A stretch of DNA of 64,000 nucleotides. Source: Sphingosinithalassobacter tenebrarum (GTDB lineage Bacteria > Pseudomonadota > Alphaproteobacteria > Sphingomonadales > Sphingomonadaceae). The position numbers and the translations under genes are program-made. Shown one piece after another: positions 1 to 10,619 of this stretch. Each line of letters starts with the position of its first letter. The stretch's first letter is position 1. The stretch lies in the NCBI RefSeq assembly GCF_011057975.1, contig NZ_CP049109.1, positions 3,441,001 to 3,505,000 on the forward strand, read 5' to 3'. Below the pieces are notes generated by a model that was not told the origin of the DNA, ran no database searches, and saw nothing but the letters and a program-made list of their open reading frames with translations.

Positions 1-1
1 G

Positions 2-241
2 TCGGTACGCGGCGAAGTCGCGCGGCAGGAAACCGCGACCCGCACCATCGCCCGCAATGTCGAGGAAGCGACCGAGGGGTGCAACATCATCCACAGCGAT
101 GTCGAAGCGATCGGCGCGACATCACAGCATGCCTCGCGCGATGCCGCCGGTCTGCGCGATCTGGCGTCGCAGCTCCGGCAGGATGCGCACAGCCTGTCGG
201 GCGAAGTGCGCGGCTTTCTCGACACGATCCGCGCCGCCTGA
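2..241 (+). CDS. Methyl-accepting chemotaxis protein, C-terminal fragment (cut by window edge)
   Basis: The frame is open from the first bases and stops at 239-241, giving the last 79 residues of a longer protein. The residues are the Ala/Glu/Gln/Asp-rich heptad pattern of a chemoreceptor C-terminal helix (VARQETATRTIARNVEEAT near its start), a region that in this family follows the CheA/CheW-binding tip. It ends FLDTIRAA, with no CheR-docking pentapeptide. The sensory part lies upstream of the window, so the ligand cannot be inferred. It converges on putA with a 24-bp gap. Two other receptor genes occur in the window (24553 and 39141) but no cheA, cheW or cheY. Confidence 0.7.
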   Translation, partial: SVRGEVARQETATRTIARNVEEATEGCNIIHSDVEAIGATSQHASRDAAGLRDLASQLRQDAHSLSGEVRGFLDTIRAA

Positions 242-265
242 ACGACGGCGCGGATCGCGCGTGGA

Positions 266-3200
266 TCAGCTTTCGTCCATATTGAGCAGGCTGGCATTGC
301 CGCCCGCGCTGGTCGTATCGACCGAAATCGCCCGCTCGGCGCAGAAACGCGGCAGATAGTTCGGACCACCGGCCTTTGGCCCGGTGCCCGACATGCCTTC
401 GCCGCCGAACGGCTGCGACCCGACGATCGCGCCAACCATGTTGCGGTTGACGTAGAGATTGCCGATCCGTGCCAGATCCTCGGCGATTTCCGCCGACCGC
501 GCGATGCGGCTGTGCAGCCCCATCGTCAGACCGTATTTCTTGGCGTTCACGCGTTCGATCGTTTCGGCGAGCTTGCCGCCCTTCCAGGTCGCGACGTGCA
601 GGATCGGGCCGAACCATTCCTTGTCGAGATCGTCCATCGAATCGAGCCCGATCATCGTCGGCGGCACGAACAGCCCTTCCTCGGGCACATGCGTCGTCGC
701 CAGCCAGCGCGGGCGCATGGTTTCGCGATAGGCCATCAGCTTGTCATAGGAGGAACGATCGATCACCGGCCCGACATCGGTCGCCGGATCGCCCGGATCG
801 CCGATGATCAGCGTCGCCATTGCGCCCGCGATCATCTCTTCCATTTCCTCTGCGATGTCCTCCTGCAGCAGCAGCAGGCGCATCGCCGAACAACGCTGTC
901 CGGCAGACTTGAACGCCGAGGTGATGACATCGGCCACCACCTGCTCGGGCAGCGCGGTGGAATCGACGATCATCGCGTTGATCCCGCCGGTTTCGGCGAT
1001 GAACGGAATGATCGGGCGCTCCTCGTCGACCAGGATGGTGTGCGCGATGCGCTTTGCCGTCGCCGTCGATCCGGTGAAGGCGACGCCCGCGATGCGATTG
1101 TCCGACACCAGTTCGGCGCCGACATCCGCGCCACCCGTCACCAGGTTCAACGCATCTTCGGGAATGCCGGCCGCATGCGCGATCTCGACCACCTTGCGTG
1201 CGATCGATGGGGTTTGCGGCGCGGGTTTTGCGACGACGGTGTTGCCCGTCACCAGCGCGGCGGCGTTCTGGCCCACGAAAATGGCGAGCGGGAAATTCCA
1301 CGGCGCCACCGTCGCCCAGGTGCCGCGCCCTTCCATCTTCAGCTCGTTGCGCTCGCCGGTCGGTCCGGGCAGCGTGCGCGGGGCCAGATCGGTGCGCGCC
1401 TGATAGGCGTAATAGCGGCAGAAATCGGCGGCCTCGCGCACTTCGGCCAGCGCGTCGGGAATCGATTTGAACGCTTCCTTGACGCACAGTGCCATCAGCT
1501 CGATCCGGTTTTCCTCGAGCAGGTCGGCGAAGCGTTCGAGCGTGGTCGCGCGATCATGGATCGGCGTACGCTCCCAGTCGCGATAGGCGGCCTGCGCGCG
1601 CGTGATCGCGGCATGGACATCGTCGTCGGGGGTGCGCGCCGCCTCGATCGCCTTGCGGGCGCGGCCGCTGGGGTGCAGCGGATCGGCATGCACGGCGTCG
1701 GTGCCTTCGGGTTCGAACGGCACTGCCTCGATATCGCTGGCAGTCTTGAGCAGGATCGGCCGATCCTTGAGGTCGATCCCCTGGCTGTTGCGCCAGTGAA
1801 CCATCATGTCCACCGGCAGCGGAATGCCGGGATGGCGTGTGCGCGCGACCGATTCGATATGCTCGACGGGATCGGCAAGCAGTTCTTCCTCGGACAGGCT
1901 GTCGTCGCCCATCTGGTGGACGAAGCTGGTGTTCGCGCCGTTTTCGAGCAGGCGGCGAACGAGATAGGCGAGCAGATCCTTGTGCCCGCCGACCGGCGCA
2001 TAGATGCGGCAGTCATAGCCGCGTTCGCGGACCAGCCGTTCGTACAGCCCCTCGCCCATGCCGTGCAGCCGCTGAAACTCGAAATCGCGGCGGTCGCCCG
2101 CCCATTCGAGGATGGTGGCGACCGTCAGCGCATTGTGGCTGGCGAAGGCCGGACGCAGATTCTTCGCTTCCAGAAGATCGCGGACGCAGGCGAGATAGCA
2201 GACATCGGTCGCCGCCTTGCGCGTGAACACCGGATAGCCGCTCAGCCCCTCGACCTGCGCCTTCTTGATCTCGGTATCCCAATAGGCGCCCTTCACCAGC
2301 CGGACGTTCATCGGGCGGCCGAGCGAGTCCGCCCAGTCGATCACGGCATTGGCGCGCTTGCCATAGGCCTGCACCGCCATACCGAACCCGTCCCAGTCGC
2401 GCAGCTCCTGGCGCTTTGCCACCGCCTCGATGATGTCGAGGCTCATGTCGAGCCGCTCGTCCTCCTCGGCGTCGACGGTCAGCGCGACATTGCGATCGGC
2501 GGCGAGCTGGCACAGATGCGCGAGCATGTCGGTGAGTTCCGGCACGCAACGGTCATATTGCGGCACTTCGTAGCGCGGGTGGAGCGCCGACAGCTTGACC
2601 GACACCGAATGGCCGGACTTCGATTCCTTGCCCACCGCCTGGATCGCCTTGCGATAGGCGGCGTAATAGCGTTCGGCGTCCTTCTGCGTGCGCGCGGCTT
2701 CGCCGAGCATGTCGAAACTGGCGACGAAACCCTTGTTCTCGGGCTTCTTCATCCGCTTGAGCGCTTCGTCGATGGTGCGGCCCATGACGAACACTTCGCC
2801 CATCAGCCGCATCGCCGCGCCGACCGCCTGGCGGACAAAGGGTTCGCCGGCGCGCGAGAGCAGGCGGCGCAGCGGGCCGCTTTCGCCCTCGCCGACCAGC
2901 GCGCGGCCCATCACCAGACCCCAGGTCGCGGAGTTGACCATCTGCGAGCTCGACTTGCCGCTGTGCGATTTCCAGTCGGCCTCGCCCAGCTTGTCCGAAA
3001 TCAGCAGGTCGGCGGTGGTCGGGTCGGGAACGCGCAGGAACGCCTCGGCAAGGCTGAGCAGCGCAATGCCTTCCGACGTGTTCAGCCGATATTCCTGCAG
3101 GAACTGGTTTACCCAGCCGCTATGCTGCGCCTCGCGCAGGTCCGCCATCAGCCCGGCGGCATAGCCGAGCGTTCGCGAACGCTCGTCCGAATCGAGTCGC

Positions 3201-3289
3201 GCACGGGAAATCAGTGGTTTTAGAACATCGGGTTCGGAAGCCCGGTGCAGAGATATCATGGATTTCCGTGCGGCCGACGTAGCGTCCAT
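266..3289 (-). CDS. putA: Bifunctional proline dehydrogenase / L-glutamate gamma-semialdehyde dehydrogenase PutA
   Basis: Oxidises proline to glutamate in two steps: an FAD proline dehydrogenase, then an NAD-dependent aldehyde dehydrogenase, with the intermediate channelled inside one polypeptide. The 1007-residue protein has the PRODH barrel at roughly 150-460 (RLVKGAYWD near 330) and the ALDH domain from about 520 to the end. ALDH catalytic residues are visible as Glu766 (IAETGG) and Cys800 (GQRCSA). It begins directly in the short N-terminal arm, so it lacks the DNA-binding ribbon-helix-helix domain of enterobacterial PutA and is unlikely to autoregulate. The ATG at 3289 follows GGAAAAACACT. 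It is divergent from the MaoC gene, with about 100 bp shared between them. Confidence 0.96.
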   Translation of the reverse strand: MDATSAARKSMISLHRASEPDVLKPLISRARLDSDERSRTLGYAAGLMADLREAQHSGWVNQFLQEYRLNTSEGIALLSLAEAFLRVPDPTTADLLISDKLGEADWKSHSGKSSSQMVNSATWGLVMGRALVGEGESGPLRRLLSRAGEPFVRQAVGAAMRLMGEVFVMGRTIDEALKRMKKPENKGFVASFDMLGEAARTQKDAERYYAAYRKAIQAVGKESKSGHSVSVKLSALHPRYEVPQYDRCVPELTDMLAHLCQLAADRNVALTVDAEEDERLDMSLDIIEAVAKRQELRDWDGFGMAVQAYGKRANAVIDWADSLGRPMNVRLVKGAYWDTEIKKAQVEGLSGYPVFTRKAATDVCYLACVRDLLEAKNLRPAFASHNALTVATILEWAGDRRDFEFQRLHGMGEGLYERLVRERGYDCRIYAPVGGHKDLLAYLVRRLLENGANTSFVHQMGDDSLSEEELLADPVEHIESVARTRHPGIPLPVDMMVHWRNSQGIDLKDRPILLKTASDIEAVPFEPEGTDAVHADPLHPSGRARKAIEAARTPDDDVHAAITRAQAAYRDWERTPIHDRATTLERFADLLEENRIELMALCVKEAFKSIPDALAEVREAADFCRYYAYQARTDLAPRTLPGPTGERNELKMEGRGTWATVAPWNFPLAIFVGQNAAALVTGNTVVAKPAPQTPSIARKVVEIAHAAGIPEDALNLVTGGADVGAELVSDNRIAGVAFTGSTATAKRIAHTILVDEERPIIPFIAETGGINAMIVDSTALPEQVVADVITSAFKSAGQRCSAMRLLLLQEDIAEEMEEMIAGAMATLIIGDPGDPATDVGPVIDRSSYDKLMAYRETMRPRWLATTHVPEEGLFVPPTMIGLDSMDDLDKEWFGPILHVATWKGGKLAETIERVNAKKYGLTMGLHSRIARSAEIAEDLARIGNLYVNRNMVGAIVGSQPFGGEGMSGTGPKAGGPNYLPRFCAERAISVDTTSAGGNASLLNMDES

Positions 3290-3392
3290 AGTGTTTTTCC
3301 ATCTTTGAGTCGGTTGAAGGCTTGCGAGACACCTGTCCCGGCCTCTATCTGCTTTCCGCGCCTAGGCGAAAGGCAATGGAGGCGAAAGCCCA

Positions 3393-3848
3393 GTGGAGAC
3401 CGTAACGATCGCGGAACTAGCCCAACGCACGGAAACACAACGTGTTTCCGACTGGGTCGAGGTTTCTCAGGAAATGATCGACAAGTTCGCGGATGCGACC
3501 GGCGATCACCAGTTCATCCATGTCGATCCCGAACGCGCCGCGCAGACGCAGTTCGGCGGCACGATCGCCCACGGTTTCCTCACGCTTTCGCTGATGGGAA
3601 TGCTCGCGGAAAAATCAGGCGAGCCTGCGATCGAAGGCCTGAAAATGGGCATCAATTACGGCGGCAACAAAGTGCGGTTCCTCACCCCGGTCCGCTCGGG
3701 CAAGCGCGTACGCGGGCGATTCACGACGCGCAAGCTGGTCGAGCGCAAGCCGGGCGTTTGGGAACGCGTCACCGAATATGTCCTCGAGATCGAGGACGAA
3801 GAGAAACCGGCGCTGATCGCCGAGTGGATCACGCTGATTTACGTTTGA
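3393..3848 (+). CDS. MaoC-like (R)-specific enoyl-CoA hydratase family protein
   Basis: A 151-residue single hot-dog domain protein. It has the hydratase-2 signature: [12 protein letters not shown] with Asp34 and His39/His43, followed by [11 protein letters not shown] at 56-66. Members hydrate 2-enoyl-CoA thioesters to 3-hydroxyacyl-CoA. The start is GTG at 3393, preceded by GGAGG at 3378-3382; no in-frame ATG lies upstream. The thiolase gene starts 55 bp downstream on the same strand, so the two may work together in fatty acyl-CoA or PHA-type metabolism. The exact substrate cannot be read from sequence. Confidence 0.88.
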   Translation: METVTIAELAQRTETQRVSDWVEVSQEMIDKFADATGDHQFIHVDPERAAQTQFGGTIAHGFLTLSLMGMLAEKSGEPAIEGLKMGINYGGNKVRFLTPVRSGKRVRGRFTTRKLVERKPGVWERVTEYVLEIEDEEKPALIAEWITLIYV

Positions 3849-3903
3849 TCACCACGCCCCTCCCCCATGCGGGCGGGGCAGCAACAGAAGGAAAATAAGG
3901 ACC

Positions 3904-5082
<1,179 letters not shown>

Positions 5083-5122
5083 GCGCTTGACGCCGGGGCG
5101 TGCCGTGCGCACGCTCCGGCGC

Positions 5123-5701
5123 ATGGCTGGTGAAGGCTATCGCAAACCGAGCCTCGGCCATCTGGGGCTCAAGGCGTATCGCGATACGTTCCGCTTTCAC
5201 GGGCGTTCGACGCGTTCCGAAGTGGTCGGCTTCTGGATCGTCTCGATGCTGCTGGGCATATTGCTGCTGGTCGGCATCTGGATAGCCGCCGCCTTCGGAA
5301 TTGAGCTGAACGAACATACGGTTCTCGATAGCGCCCGATACCTCCTGTACCTGCCGCTGGTCGCCTTGCTCGTCCGACGCTTGCGGGACGCCGATCGATC
5401 GCCCTTGTGGCTACTGCTCTATCCGGCTGCAGGACTGAGCATCATCGCAGCATCGCTGTTGCCGCAGGGCGATGGCTTTACGCTGTCCTTCTTCACCATC
5501 ACCGCTCGGCCCGCCGAAGGCTGGGGCTATCTGTTGGCGATATCGTCGTCGGTTTGCATGGTGTTGCTGCTGGTCCTGATCTTCCTGCCGGGGACGACCG
5601 GCCCCAATCGGCACGGCCCCGATCCGCGCAGCGACGAGGACAGCACGAGCGGGACATCGCACGCGCTGCCCACGGGTGCCGATCCATCGCCAGCCGAATA
5701 G
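5123..5701 (+). CDS. DUF805 family membrane protein
   Basis: About 192 residues with four hydrophobic stretches (VVGFWIVSMLLGILLLV, the LLYLPLVALL region and two more). It carries the DUF805 hallmarks: LVRRLRDADRSPLWLLL between helices and a closing LPGTTGPNRHGPDP. The biochemical role of DUF805 proteins is unknown. I start it at the ATG at 5123 because the upstream TTG at 5087 adds an Arg-rich stretch with no ribosome-binding site and nearly touches the thiolase stop. The C-terminal ~25 residues after the conserved motif are Ser/Thr/Asp-rich and probably disordered. Confidence 0.8.
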   Translation: MAGEGYRKPSLGHLGLKAYRDTFRFHGRSTRSEVVGFWIVSMLLGILLLVGIWIAAAFGIELNEHTVLDSARYLLYLPLVALLVRRLRDADRSPLWLLLYPAAGLSIIAASLLPQGDGFTLSFFTITARPAEGWGYLLAISSSVCMVLLLVLIFLPGTTGPNRHGPDPRSDEDSTSGTSHALPTGADPSPAE

Positions 5702-5722
5702 CCGCCGGCAGCGCCTTCGCCC

Positions 5723-6127
5723 TCAAAAGCCGAAGCGCAATCCCGCCGCGAAATAATCGGCACCGACATTGCCCTTGAGCTTGAGCAGCGGCGACAGCGG
5801 CACTTCGACCGTGCCGTAGAAATCGAGATCGCCGCCGAACCGCGCACCGGCGCCCAGCGCGAACGTGTCCGCTACCGATGCCTTGGCCTCGGCACGGGCA
5901 TAGAGGTCGACTTCGGTATCGTCCTGCCCGTCATGGATGAAGGTGCCGCCACCGATACTGAAATCCACCAGCCCCGGCACCAGCGGGGCATCATAACCCA
6001 GCCCGATCTCGCCACCCCAGTCGCCATCCAGCTTCGCCACATTGCCTTCCGCGGAAATCTGCGCCGCCGCCGGCGTCGCCAGACAGATGCCGAACGCCGC
6101 GCATCCCAGGGCCAGAAACCGTTTCAT
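5723..6127 (-). CDS. Small exported beta-barrel-like protein
   Basis: A 134-residue protein with a clear signal peptide (MKRFLALGCAAFGICLATPAAAQ) and a mature part of alternating hydrophobic/glycine strands (GGEIGLGYDAPL, VDLYARAEAKAS, LKLKGNVGADYF) ending in Phe. That ending is the usual outer-membrane beta-barrel C-terminal signature. At ~110 mature residues it could form only a small barrel, or could be an incomplete porin-like domain. I do not recognise a named family. It converges on the DUF805 gene with a 21-bp gap, and its start is followed by a 210-bp spacer to the MFS gene. Confidence 0.62.
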   Translation of the reverse strand: MKRFLALGCAAFGICLATPAAAQISAEGNVAKLDGDWGGEIGLGYDAPLVPGLVDFSIGGGTFIHDGQDDTEVDLYARAEAKASVADTFALGAGARFGGDLDFYGTVEVPLSPLLKLKGNVGADYFAAGLRFGF

Positions 6128-6337
6128 CTTTCACTCCCGAAACCAGCCGCGACATTGCGGCGAGGAAACGAGCCCTATCGCAGCGCGATTCCGCGAACCA
6201 CAGCGCGCAGGTCATTCGGCCACGGCTGAACCGATATCCGATTCGCTCTGCCGCAATTCGTGCCGCAAGGCCGCAGGAACGGTTCGGTGCGCCAGACGAT
6301 TGACAACGCCGTATCGATAGGGTCACCGCAGCGCACA

Positions 6338-7714
6338 ATGCCGTCCAGCCAGAATACCGAAGCCGCCAGCCAGACAACCGAGGCCGAAGGCCTGCCGCTT
6401 CCCCGGCGGATCTGGGCGATCATCGCGGTGTCGTTCGGCACCGCGCTGTTCATGATCGACGGCACGATCGCCAATGTCGCGCTGCCGACGATCGCCGACG
6501 ATCTGGGCATCGGCGAAGGCGCAGTGGTTTCGGTCGTCACGCTCTACCAGCTCGTTCTGGTGATGTGCCTGCTGCCCTTTGGCGGGCTGGGCGAGCAGTT
6601 CGGGCTGCGCCGCGTCTATCAGGCCGGGCAGGCCGTGTTCGCGCTGGCATCGGCGGCGACGTTCCTGGTCGACAGTTTCGCGATGCTGCTGGTCGTACGC
6701 GGGTTTCAGGCGCTTGGCGCGGCGATGGCGCTGAGCGTCGCGACGGCGATGCTGCGCTTCATCTATCCCGCACGGGCGCTGGGCGGGGGGCTTGGCATCA
6801 ACAGTGTCGTCGCCGCCTCCTCCGCCGCGCTGGCGCCGACACTGGGCGGGTTCCTGGTCGAACATTTCGACTGGCGCTGGGTGTTCGTCGCGCCGGTGCC
6901 CTTCGCGCTGCTCTCGCTCGCCATCGGCCGCGCGCTGCCGCATCCCGAAATGGCGGGCGGCCGCTATGACTGGAAGGGCGGGCTGTGGAGCGCAGCGACC
7001 TTCGGCGCCCTGATCGGCGGGCTCGACATCGCCATTCACGGCTCGGTCGCGCTCGGCGTGCCGCTTGCGGTGCTGGGGCTGGTCTCGGGCCTGTTCTTCG
7101 TGCGCAGTCAGGGCGCGCGCGCACGGCCGATCTTCCCGGTCGATCTGCTGCGCCGGCGCACGATCGGGCTTGCCACCATCGCCGGGATCTTCGCGTTCAT
7201 GGCATCGGCGGCGATGCTGGTGCTGCTGCCTTTCCGGCTGCAGCGCGGCATGGGATATTCGCCCGACGAGGTCGGCCTGCTGATCCTCCCCTTCCCGCTG
7301 ACGATGCTGGTCGTTTCGCCGACGGCGGGCTGGCTGTCGGATCGCGTAAAATCCTCGATCCTGGGCATGATTGGCATGTGCTTCGCCGCGACCGGCATGA
7401 TCCTGCTGATGCTGGTGGCGAACGATGCGCCGGCATGGGATTTCGCCTGGCGGCTAAGCGTGACTGCGATCGGCTTTGGACTCTTCTACTCGCCCAATTC
7501 GCGGATGATCTTCCACTCGGCGCCGATGGACCGCACCGCCGCGGCGAGCAGCATGATCGCCACCAACCGGCTGCTGGGACAGACGATGGGGGCGTCACTG
7601 GTCGGCATCATCCTGGCCGCCGGGCTGGGGCTGGGCGCCGCGCCGTTGCTGATCGCGGCGGGGCTGGCGGCGGCAGCGGGGTTGCTCACGCTGCTGCGCT
7701 ATACCACCGACTGA
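6338..7714 (+). CDS. MFS transporter, DHA2-like drug/solute exporter
   Basis: About 458 residues with roughly 14 hydrophobic segments, typical of the 14-helix DHA2 branch of the major facilitator superfamily. Motif D-like FMIDGTIANVALPTIADDL lies in helix 1 and the GGLGEQFGLRRVYQ loop stands for motif A. Proton-driven efflux is the usual role; the substrate is unknown. The ATG at 6338 (MPSSQNTEAAS) is preferred because the GTG at 6260 only adds a polar segment overlapping the probable promoter region (TTGACA at 6300-6305). No regulator gene is adjacent. Confidence 0.87.
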   Translation: MPSSQNTEAASQTTEAEGLPLPRRIWAIIAVSFGTALFMIDGTIANVALPTIADDLGIGEGAVVSVVTLYQLVLVMCLLPFGGLGEQFGLRRVYQAGQAVFALASAATFLVDSFAMLLVVRGFQALGAAMALSVATAMLRFIYPARALGGGLGINSVVAASSAALAPTLGGFLVEHFDWRWVFVAPVPFALLSLAIGRALPHPEMAGGRYDWKGGLWSAATFGALIGGLDIAIHGSVALGVPLAVLGLVSGLFFVRSQGARARPIFPVDLLRRRTIGLATIAGIFAFMASAAMLVLLPFRLQRGMGYSPDEVGLLILPFPLTMLVVSPTAGWLSDRVKSSILGMIGMCFAATGMILLMLVANDAPAWDFAWRLSVTAIGFGLFYSPNSRMIFHSAPMDRTAAASSMIATNRLLGQTMGASLVGIILAAGLGLGAAPLLIAAGLAAAAGLLTLLRYTTD

Positions 7715-7794
7715 GCGCCAAGCCCTTCGGCGCCAATGGAAATTGTCGGCGTCAGCTTCGTTGAACTCCCCGAAAGCAATTCGAGGAGGACCCA

Positions 7795-8274
7795 ATGACT
7801 GACCAGAACGAAACCAAGGAAATCCGCAATCACATGTGGAAGAAGATGGCCGACAATCCGTTGGTGATGGTTGGCCTGACCGAAAGCGGCGAGCATTTCG
7901 AGCCGATGACCGCGATCCTCGACAAGGACGCCGACAGCGAATTCTGGTTCTACACCACCAAGACCAACCGGCTTGCGCCCGGCGGCCCCGCGATGGCGCA
8001 TTTCGCATCGAAGGATCACAAGCTGTTCGCGTGCATCAAGGGCCGGATCGTCGAGGAAAAGGATCCGGCGATCGTCGACAAATACTGGTCGAACATGGTC
8101 GAGGCCTGGTTCGAGGGCGGCCGCAACGATCCCAAGCTGATGATGCTCCGCTTCGAGCTCGACACCGCCGAAATCTGGGAAGCCGACAGCTCGGTCACCG
8201 GCTTCTTCAAGATGATGACCGGCAAGACAGTCGATTCCGATGAAGTCGGCCGTCACACCGAAGCCGCGCTGTAA
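7795..8274 (+). CDS. Pyridoxamine 5'-phosphate oxidase-fold general stress protein
   Basis: A 159-residue protein of the general stress protein 26 branch of the split-barrel flavin-binding fold. WKKMADNPLVMVGL and FWFYTTKTNRLAPGGPAMAHF near the N-terminus match the family core. Such proteins bind FMN or FAD, and their substrates are mostly unknown. The ATG at 7795 has a strong ribosome-binding site, GAGGAGGA. It is monocistronic: the MFS stop is 80 bp upstream and a perfect hairpin at 8293-8319 follows. Confidence 0.84.
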   Translation: MTDQNETKEIRNHMWKKMADNPLVMVGLTESGEHFEPMTAILDKDADSEFWFYTTKTNRLAPGGPAMAHFASKDHKLFACIKGRIVEEKDPAIVDKYWSNMVEAWFEGGRNDPKLMMLRFELDTAEIWEADSSVTGFFKMMTGKTVDSDEVGRHTEAAL

Positions 8275-8292
8275 GCGCGTACAATCGAAAAG

Positions 8293-8319
8293 CTCCTCCC
8301 CCCTCGGAGGGGGGAGGAG
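8293..8319. terminator. Perfect hairpin downstream of the PPOX-fold gene
   Basis: CTCCTCCCCCCTC and its exact complement GAGGGGGGAGGAG flank one base (8306), giving a 12-13 bp GC-only stem. It lies 19 bp after the stop of the preceding gene. There is no T-run on the plus strand, so termination would be imperfect; on the minus strand it is followed by CTTTTCGATTGT. The purine-rich right arm also contains GGGGAGGAGG, directly upstream of a possible TTG start at 8323. Confidence 0.55.
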
Positions 8320-8379
8320 GAATTGCCGTCGCTTCATTCCCTGCTTGACCCCCGCCCCGCCCCGCGCGATGCCGCAAGC

Positions 8380-8748
8380 ATGGCTCCGTCACTCGTCCAT
8401 CGCATCCGGGTAGAGGCGCACGCCGTCTGGCTGGCAGTGCGCGATCCGCGCACGCCGCTGACGGCCAAGCTGTTCGGGCTGGTGATCGCCGCCTATGCGC
8501 TCTCGCCGATCGATTTCATTCCCGACTTCATCCCCATACTGGGGCTGCTCGACGACGCCATCCTGATCCCTTTCGGCATCTGGCTGTTCGAGAAGATGGT
8601 CCCCGCAGCGCTGCTCGCCGAATATCGCGCCAAGGCGGAAAGGGAATCGCGCCTGCCCGTTGCCTGGGGCGGAATCGTGATCGTGCTGGTCCTCTGGGCA
8701 CTGCTGGTCTGGCTGGTCTGGTCGGTCGCGGTGATGATCTACGATTGA
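8380..8748 (+). CDS. YkvA / DUF1232 family membrane protein
   Basis: The core reads [34 protein letters not shown], the DUF1232 signature (the [18 protein letters not shown] pattern is diagnostic). A second hydrophobic helix lies at the C-terminus ([21 protein letters not shown]). The function is unknown. Two starts are possible: ATG at 8380 (122 residues), or TTG at 8323 (141 residues), which has a strong GGGGAGGAGG upstream but lies against the 8293-8319 hairpin. I list the ATG and regard the TTG as a real alternative. Glutaminase follows 34 bp downstream. Confidence 0.8.
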   Translation: MAPSLVHRIRVEAHAVWLAVRDPRTPLTAKLFGLVIAAYALSPIDFIPDFIPILGLLDDAILIPFGIWLFEKMVPAALLAEYRAKAERESRLPVAWGGIVIVLVLWALLVWLVWSVAVMIYD

Positions 8749-8782
8749 TCCCGGCGGCGCGTCGCCCCCCTATGATAGAGCC

Positions 8783-9721
8783 ATGCCCGATCTAGCCGCC
8801 ATCGTTGCCGATATCGCCGCGGAAATGGCCGACGCACCCGATCGCGGTACCGTCGCGCAGTATATCCCGCCGCTCGCCGCGGTCGATCCCAAGCGGTTCG
8901 GCATCGCGATCGTCACCGATGACGGCCGCGAATATGTCGCGGGCGACGGCGATATGGGCTTTTCGATCCAGTCGATTTCGAAGGTTTTCGCGCTCACGCT
9001 CGCGCTGGGCGCGGTCGGGGATCAGCTCTGGCAGCGCGTAGGGGTGGAGCCTTCCGGCACGCCGTTCAATTCTATCGTCCAGCTCGAAAGCGAACACGGC
9101 ATCCCGCGCAATCCCTTCATCAACGCCGGTGCGATCGTCGTTACCGACATCTTGCTCGGCCGGGGCGAACCGCGCGAGGCGATCGGCGAGATGCTGCGCT
9201 TCGTACGCACGCTGGCGGGCGACGACGCCATCTATATCGATGACGCCGTGGCGCGCGCCGAACTGGAGACCGGCCATCGCAACATCGCGCTGGCGCATTA
9301 CATGCGCGGTTTCGGCAATCTCAACCGGGAAGTCGCGCGTGTGCTGGGCGTCTATTTCCACCATTGCGCGCTGACGATGAGCTGTCGCCAGCTCGCCCGG
9401 GCCGGTCGCTATCTGATGGATGGCGGGCGCAACCCCGAAACAGGGCACAATGTCGTCTCCGCCCGCCGCGCGCGACGTATCAACGCGCTGATGCTCACCT
9501 GCGGCCATTATGACGGATCGGGCGAATTCGCCTTTCGCGTGGGCCTGCCGGGGAAATCGGGGGTCGGCGGCGGCATCCTGGCGGTCGCACCGGGGATCGC
9601 GAGCATCGCGGTCTGGTCGCCGGGATTGAACGAGCGCGGCAATTCGCAACTCGGCACGCTTGCACTCGAACGACTGGTGCACCGCACCGGCTGGTCGATC
9701 TTCGATCCGCGGGTGTTTTGA
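8783..9721 (+). CDS. glsA: Glutaminase A
   Basis: Hydrolyses glutamine to glutamate and ammonia. The 312-residue length fits the serine-dependent beta-lactamase-fold glutaminases. The nucleophile motif is Ser64-Ile-Ser-Lys67, preceded by [20 protein letters not shown] (about 112-121), the YMRGFGNLN stretch and the late GKSGVGGG loop are further family signatures. The ATG at 8783 has only a weak ribosome-binding site. The stop is 4 bp from the end of the convergent gene at 9726, so the two 3' ends almost abut. Confidence 0.95.
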   Translation: MPDLAAIVADIAAEMADAPDRGTVAQYIPPLAAVDPKRFGIAIVTDDGREYVAGDGDMGFSIQSISKVFALTLALGAVGDQLWQRVGVEPSGTPFNSIVQLESEHGIPRNPFINAGAIVVTDILLGRGEPREAIGEMLRFVRTLAGDDAIYIDDAVARAELETGHRNIALAHYMRGFGNLNREVARVLGVYFHHCALTMSCRQLARAGRYLMDGGRNPETGHNVVSARRARRINALMLTCGHYDGSGEFAFRVGLPGKSGVGGGILAVAPGIASIAVWSPGLNERGNSQLGTLALERLVHRTGWSIFDPRVF

Positions 9722-9725
9722 GGCG

Positions 9726-10436
9726 TCAGGCCTCGAGCTGCACGGGCTTCCCGCCAGACGATAGCAACAGCGCCCCGTCAGCGGCAAAATTCAGCACGAC
9801 TTCGGGATAGCGGCGATTGTCGTCGAACAGCTCGCTGTATCTGGCGAGGATCGCATCGGCCGCAGCCTTGTTCTTCGCCGCGCCATATTCCTCGCTGAAC
9901 GCCAGGCTCGGCTTGATCGCTTCATAGGTGTCGGCAATGCCATGCAGCGCGTTGAGTTCGCGCGCCATCGCCGGGTCTTCCGCAAAGGCATCGCGCAGTG
10001 CGTCGGCATAGGGATAATCGTCGGGGAGCTGCATCGCGCCGTCGGTGCCGTAATCGATGTGCGAAGGCGCCTGCGGGATGCCCGCTGCGGCGAGAAAGCC
10101 CTGAAAGCGCGCCGAGGCATGCTGCGAAAGCGCAGCGACATTCGCCGCCGTGGGCAGCAGCAGCGGCGGCAACTGCGCCAGTCCGCCCGGTGGCGGCGGA
10201 TCGAAATAGGTATCGAGATCGACGTTCGAGCGGGATATGTCGCCGACCGGCGAGGCAACGCCGCCGCGCAACAAATGCGTCGCGGCCGCCGGTTGCGTCG
10301 GCGGCCGCGATACGGTTGCGGGAGCGCGCGCGGCCCTTTCGCGATCGAGCATTTCGCCGAAGCCGGCGCCGTCCCGTGGATGCTCCGGCCGCATGGCGTG
10401 GGGAAAGATGGTGTTGCTGGTCGAATTGACGATCAT
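9726..10436 (-). CDS. Hypothetical protein with Pro-rich N-terminus
   Basis: A 236-residue protein of no family I recognise. The N-terminal ~90 residues are low-complexity and Pro/Arg/Ala-rich. From about residue 95 there is an ordered helical part (YPYADALRDAFAEDPAMARELNALHGIADTY) ending in SSGGKPVQLEA. There is no signal peptide or membrane segment. The ATG at 10436 is chosen because the longer frame to 10682 would run through the terminator hairpin at 10575-10619. Expression could depend on read-through of that terminator or on a promoter between 10437 and 10574. Confidence 0.6.
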   Translation of the reverse strand: MIVNSTSNTIFPHAMRPEHPRDGAGFGEMLDRERAARAPATVSRPPTQPAAATHLLRGGVASPVGDISRSNVDLDTYFDPPPPGGLAQLPPLLLPTAANVAALSQHASARFQGFLAAAGIPQAPSHIDYGTDGAMQLPDDYPYADALRDAFAEDPAMARELNALHGIADTYEAIKPSLAFSEEYGAAKNKAAADAILARYSELFDDNRRYPEVVLNFAADGALLLSSGGKPVQLEA

Positions 10437-10574
10437 CGGCTGCCCTGGTCCCTGTGCCTCTGGCAGCCTGTTTATAGAGGCCCCGAAGCTGCGACCGGAT
10501 AGCCGATGCGCAATAACAGGAGATGAAGACGCTTGCGGCTCGGCGATACCACGCCGCTGCCACGGCGTTCCCCC

Positions 10575-10619
10575 AAAATGAAAGAGGCTGCCGAGCCCCT
10601 CCCGGGGCCCGGCAACCTC
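10575..10619 (-). terminator. Strong intrinsic terminator
   Basis: On the minus strand a 16-bp stem (arms 10604-10619 and 10584-10599; all pairs formed, two of them G-U) closes on a GGGA tetraloop (10600-10603, GNRA type). It is followed by UUUCAUUUU (10583-10575). It would end the transcript carrying the 18-codon ORF, 138 bp before the gene at 10436. Confidence 0.75.

Noticed and set aside
512..3223. Very long open frame antisense to putA (903 codons)
   Set aside because: A GC-driven shadow frame: putA has all catalytic motifs on the other strand, and the antisense translation is His/Arg/Asp-rich with no family motif.
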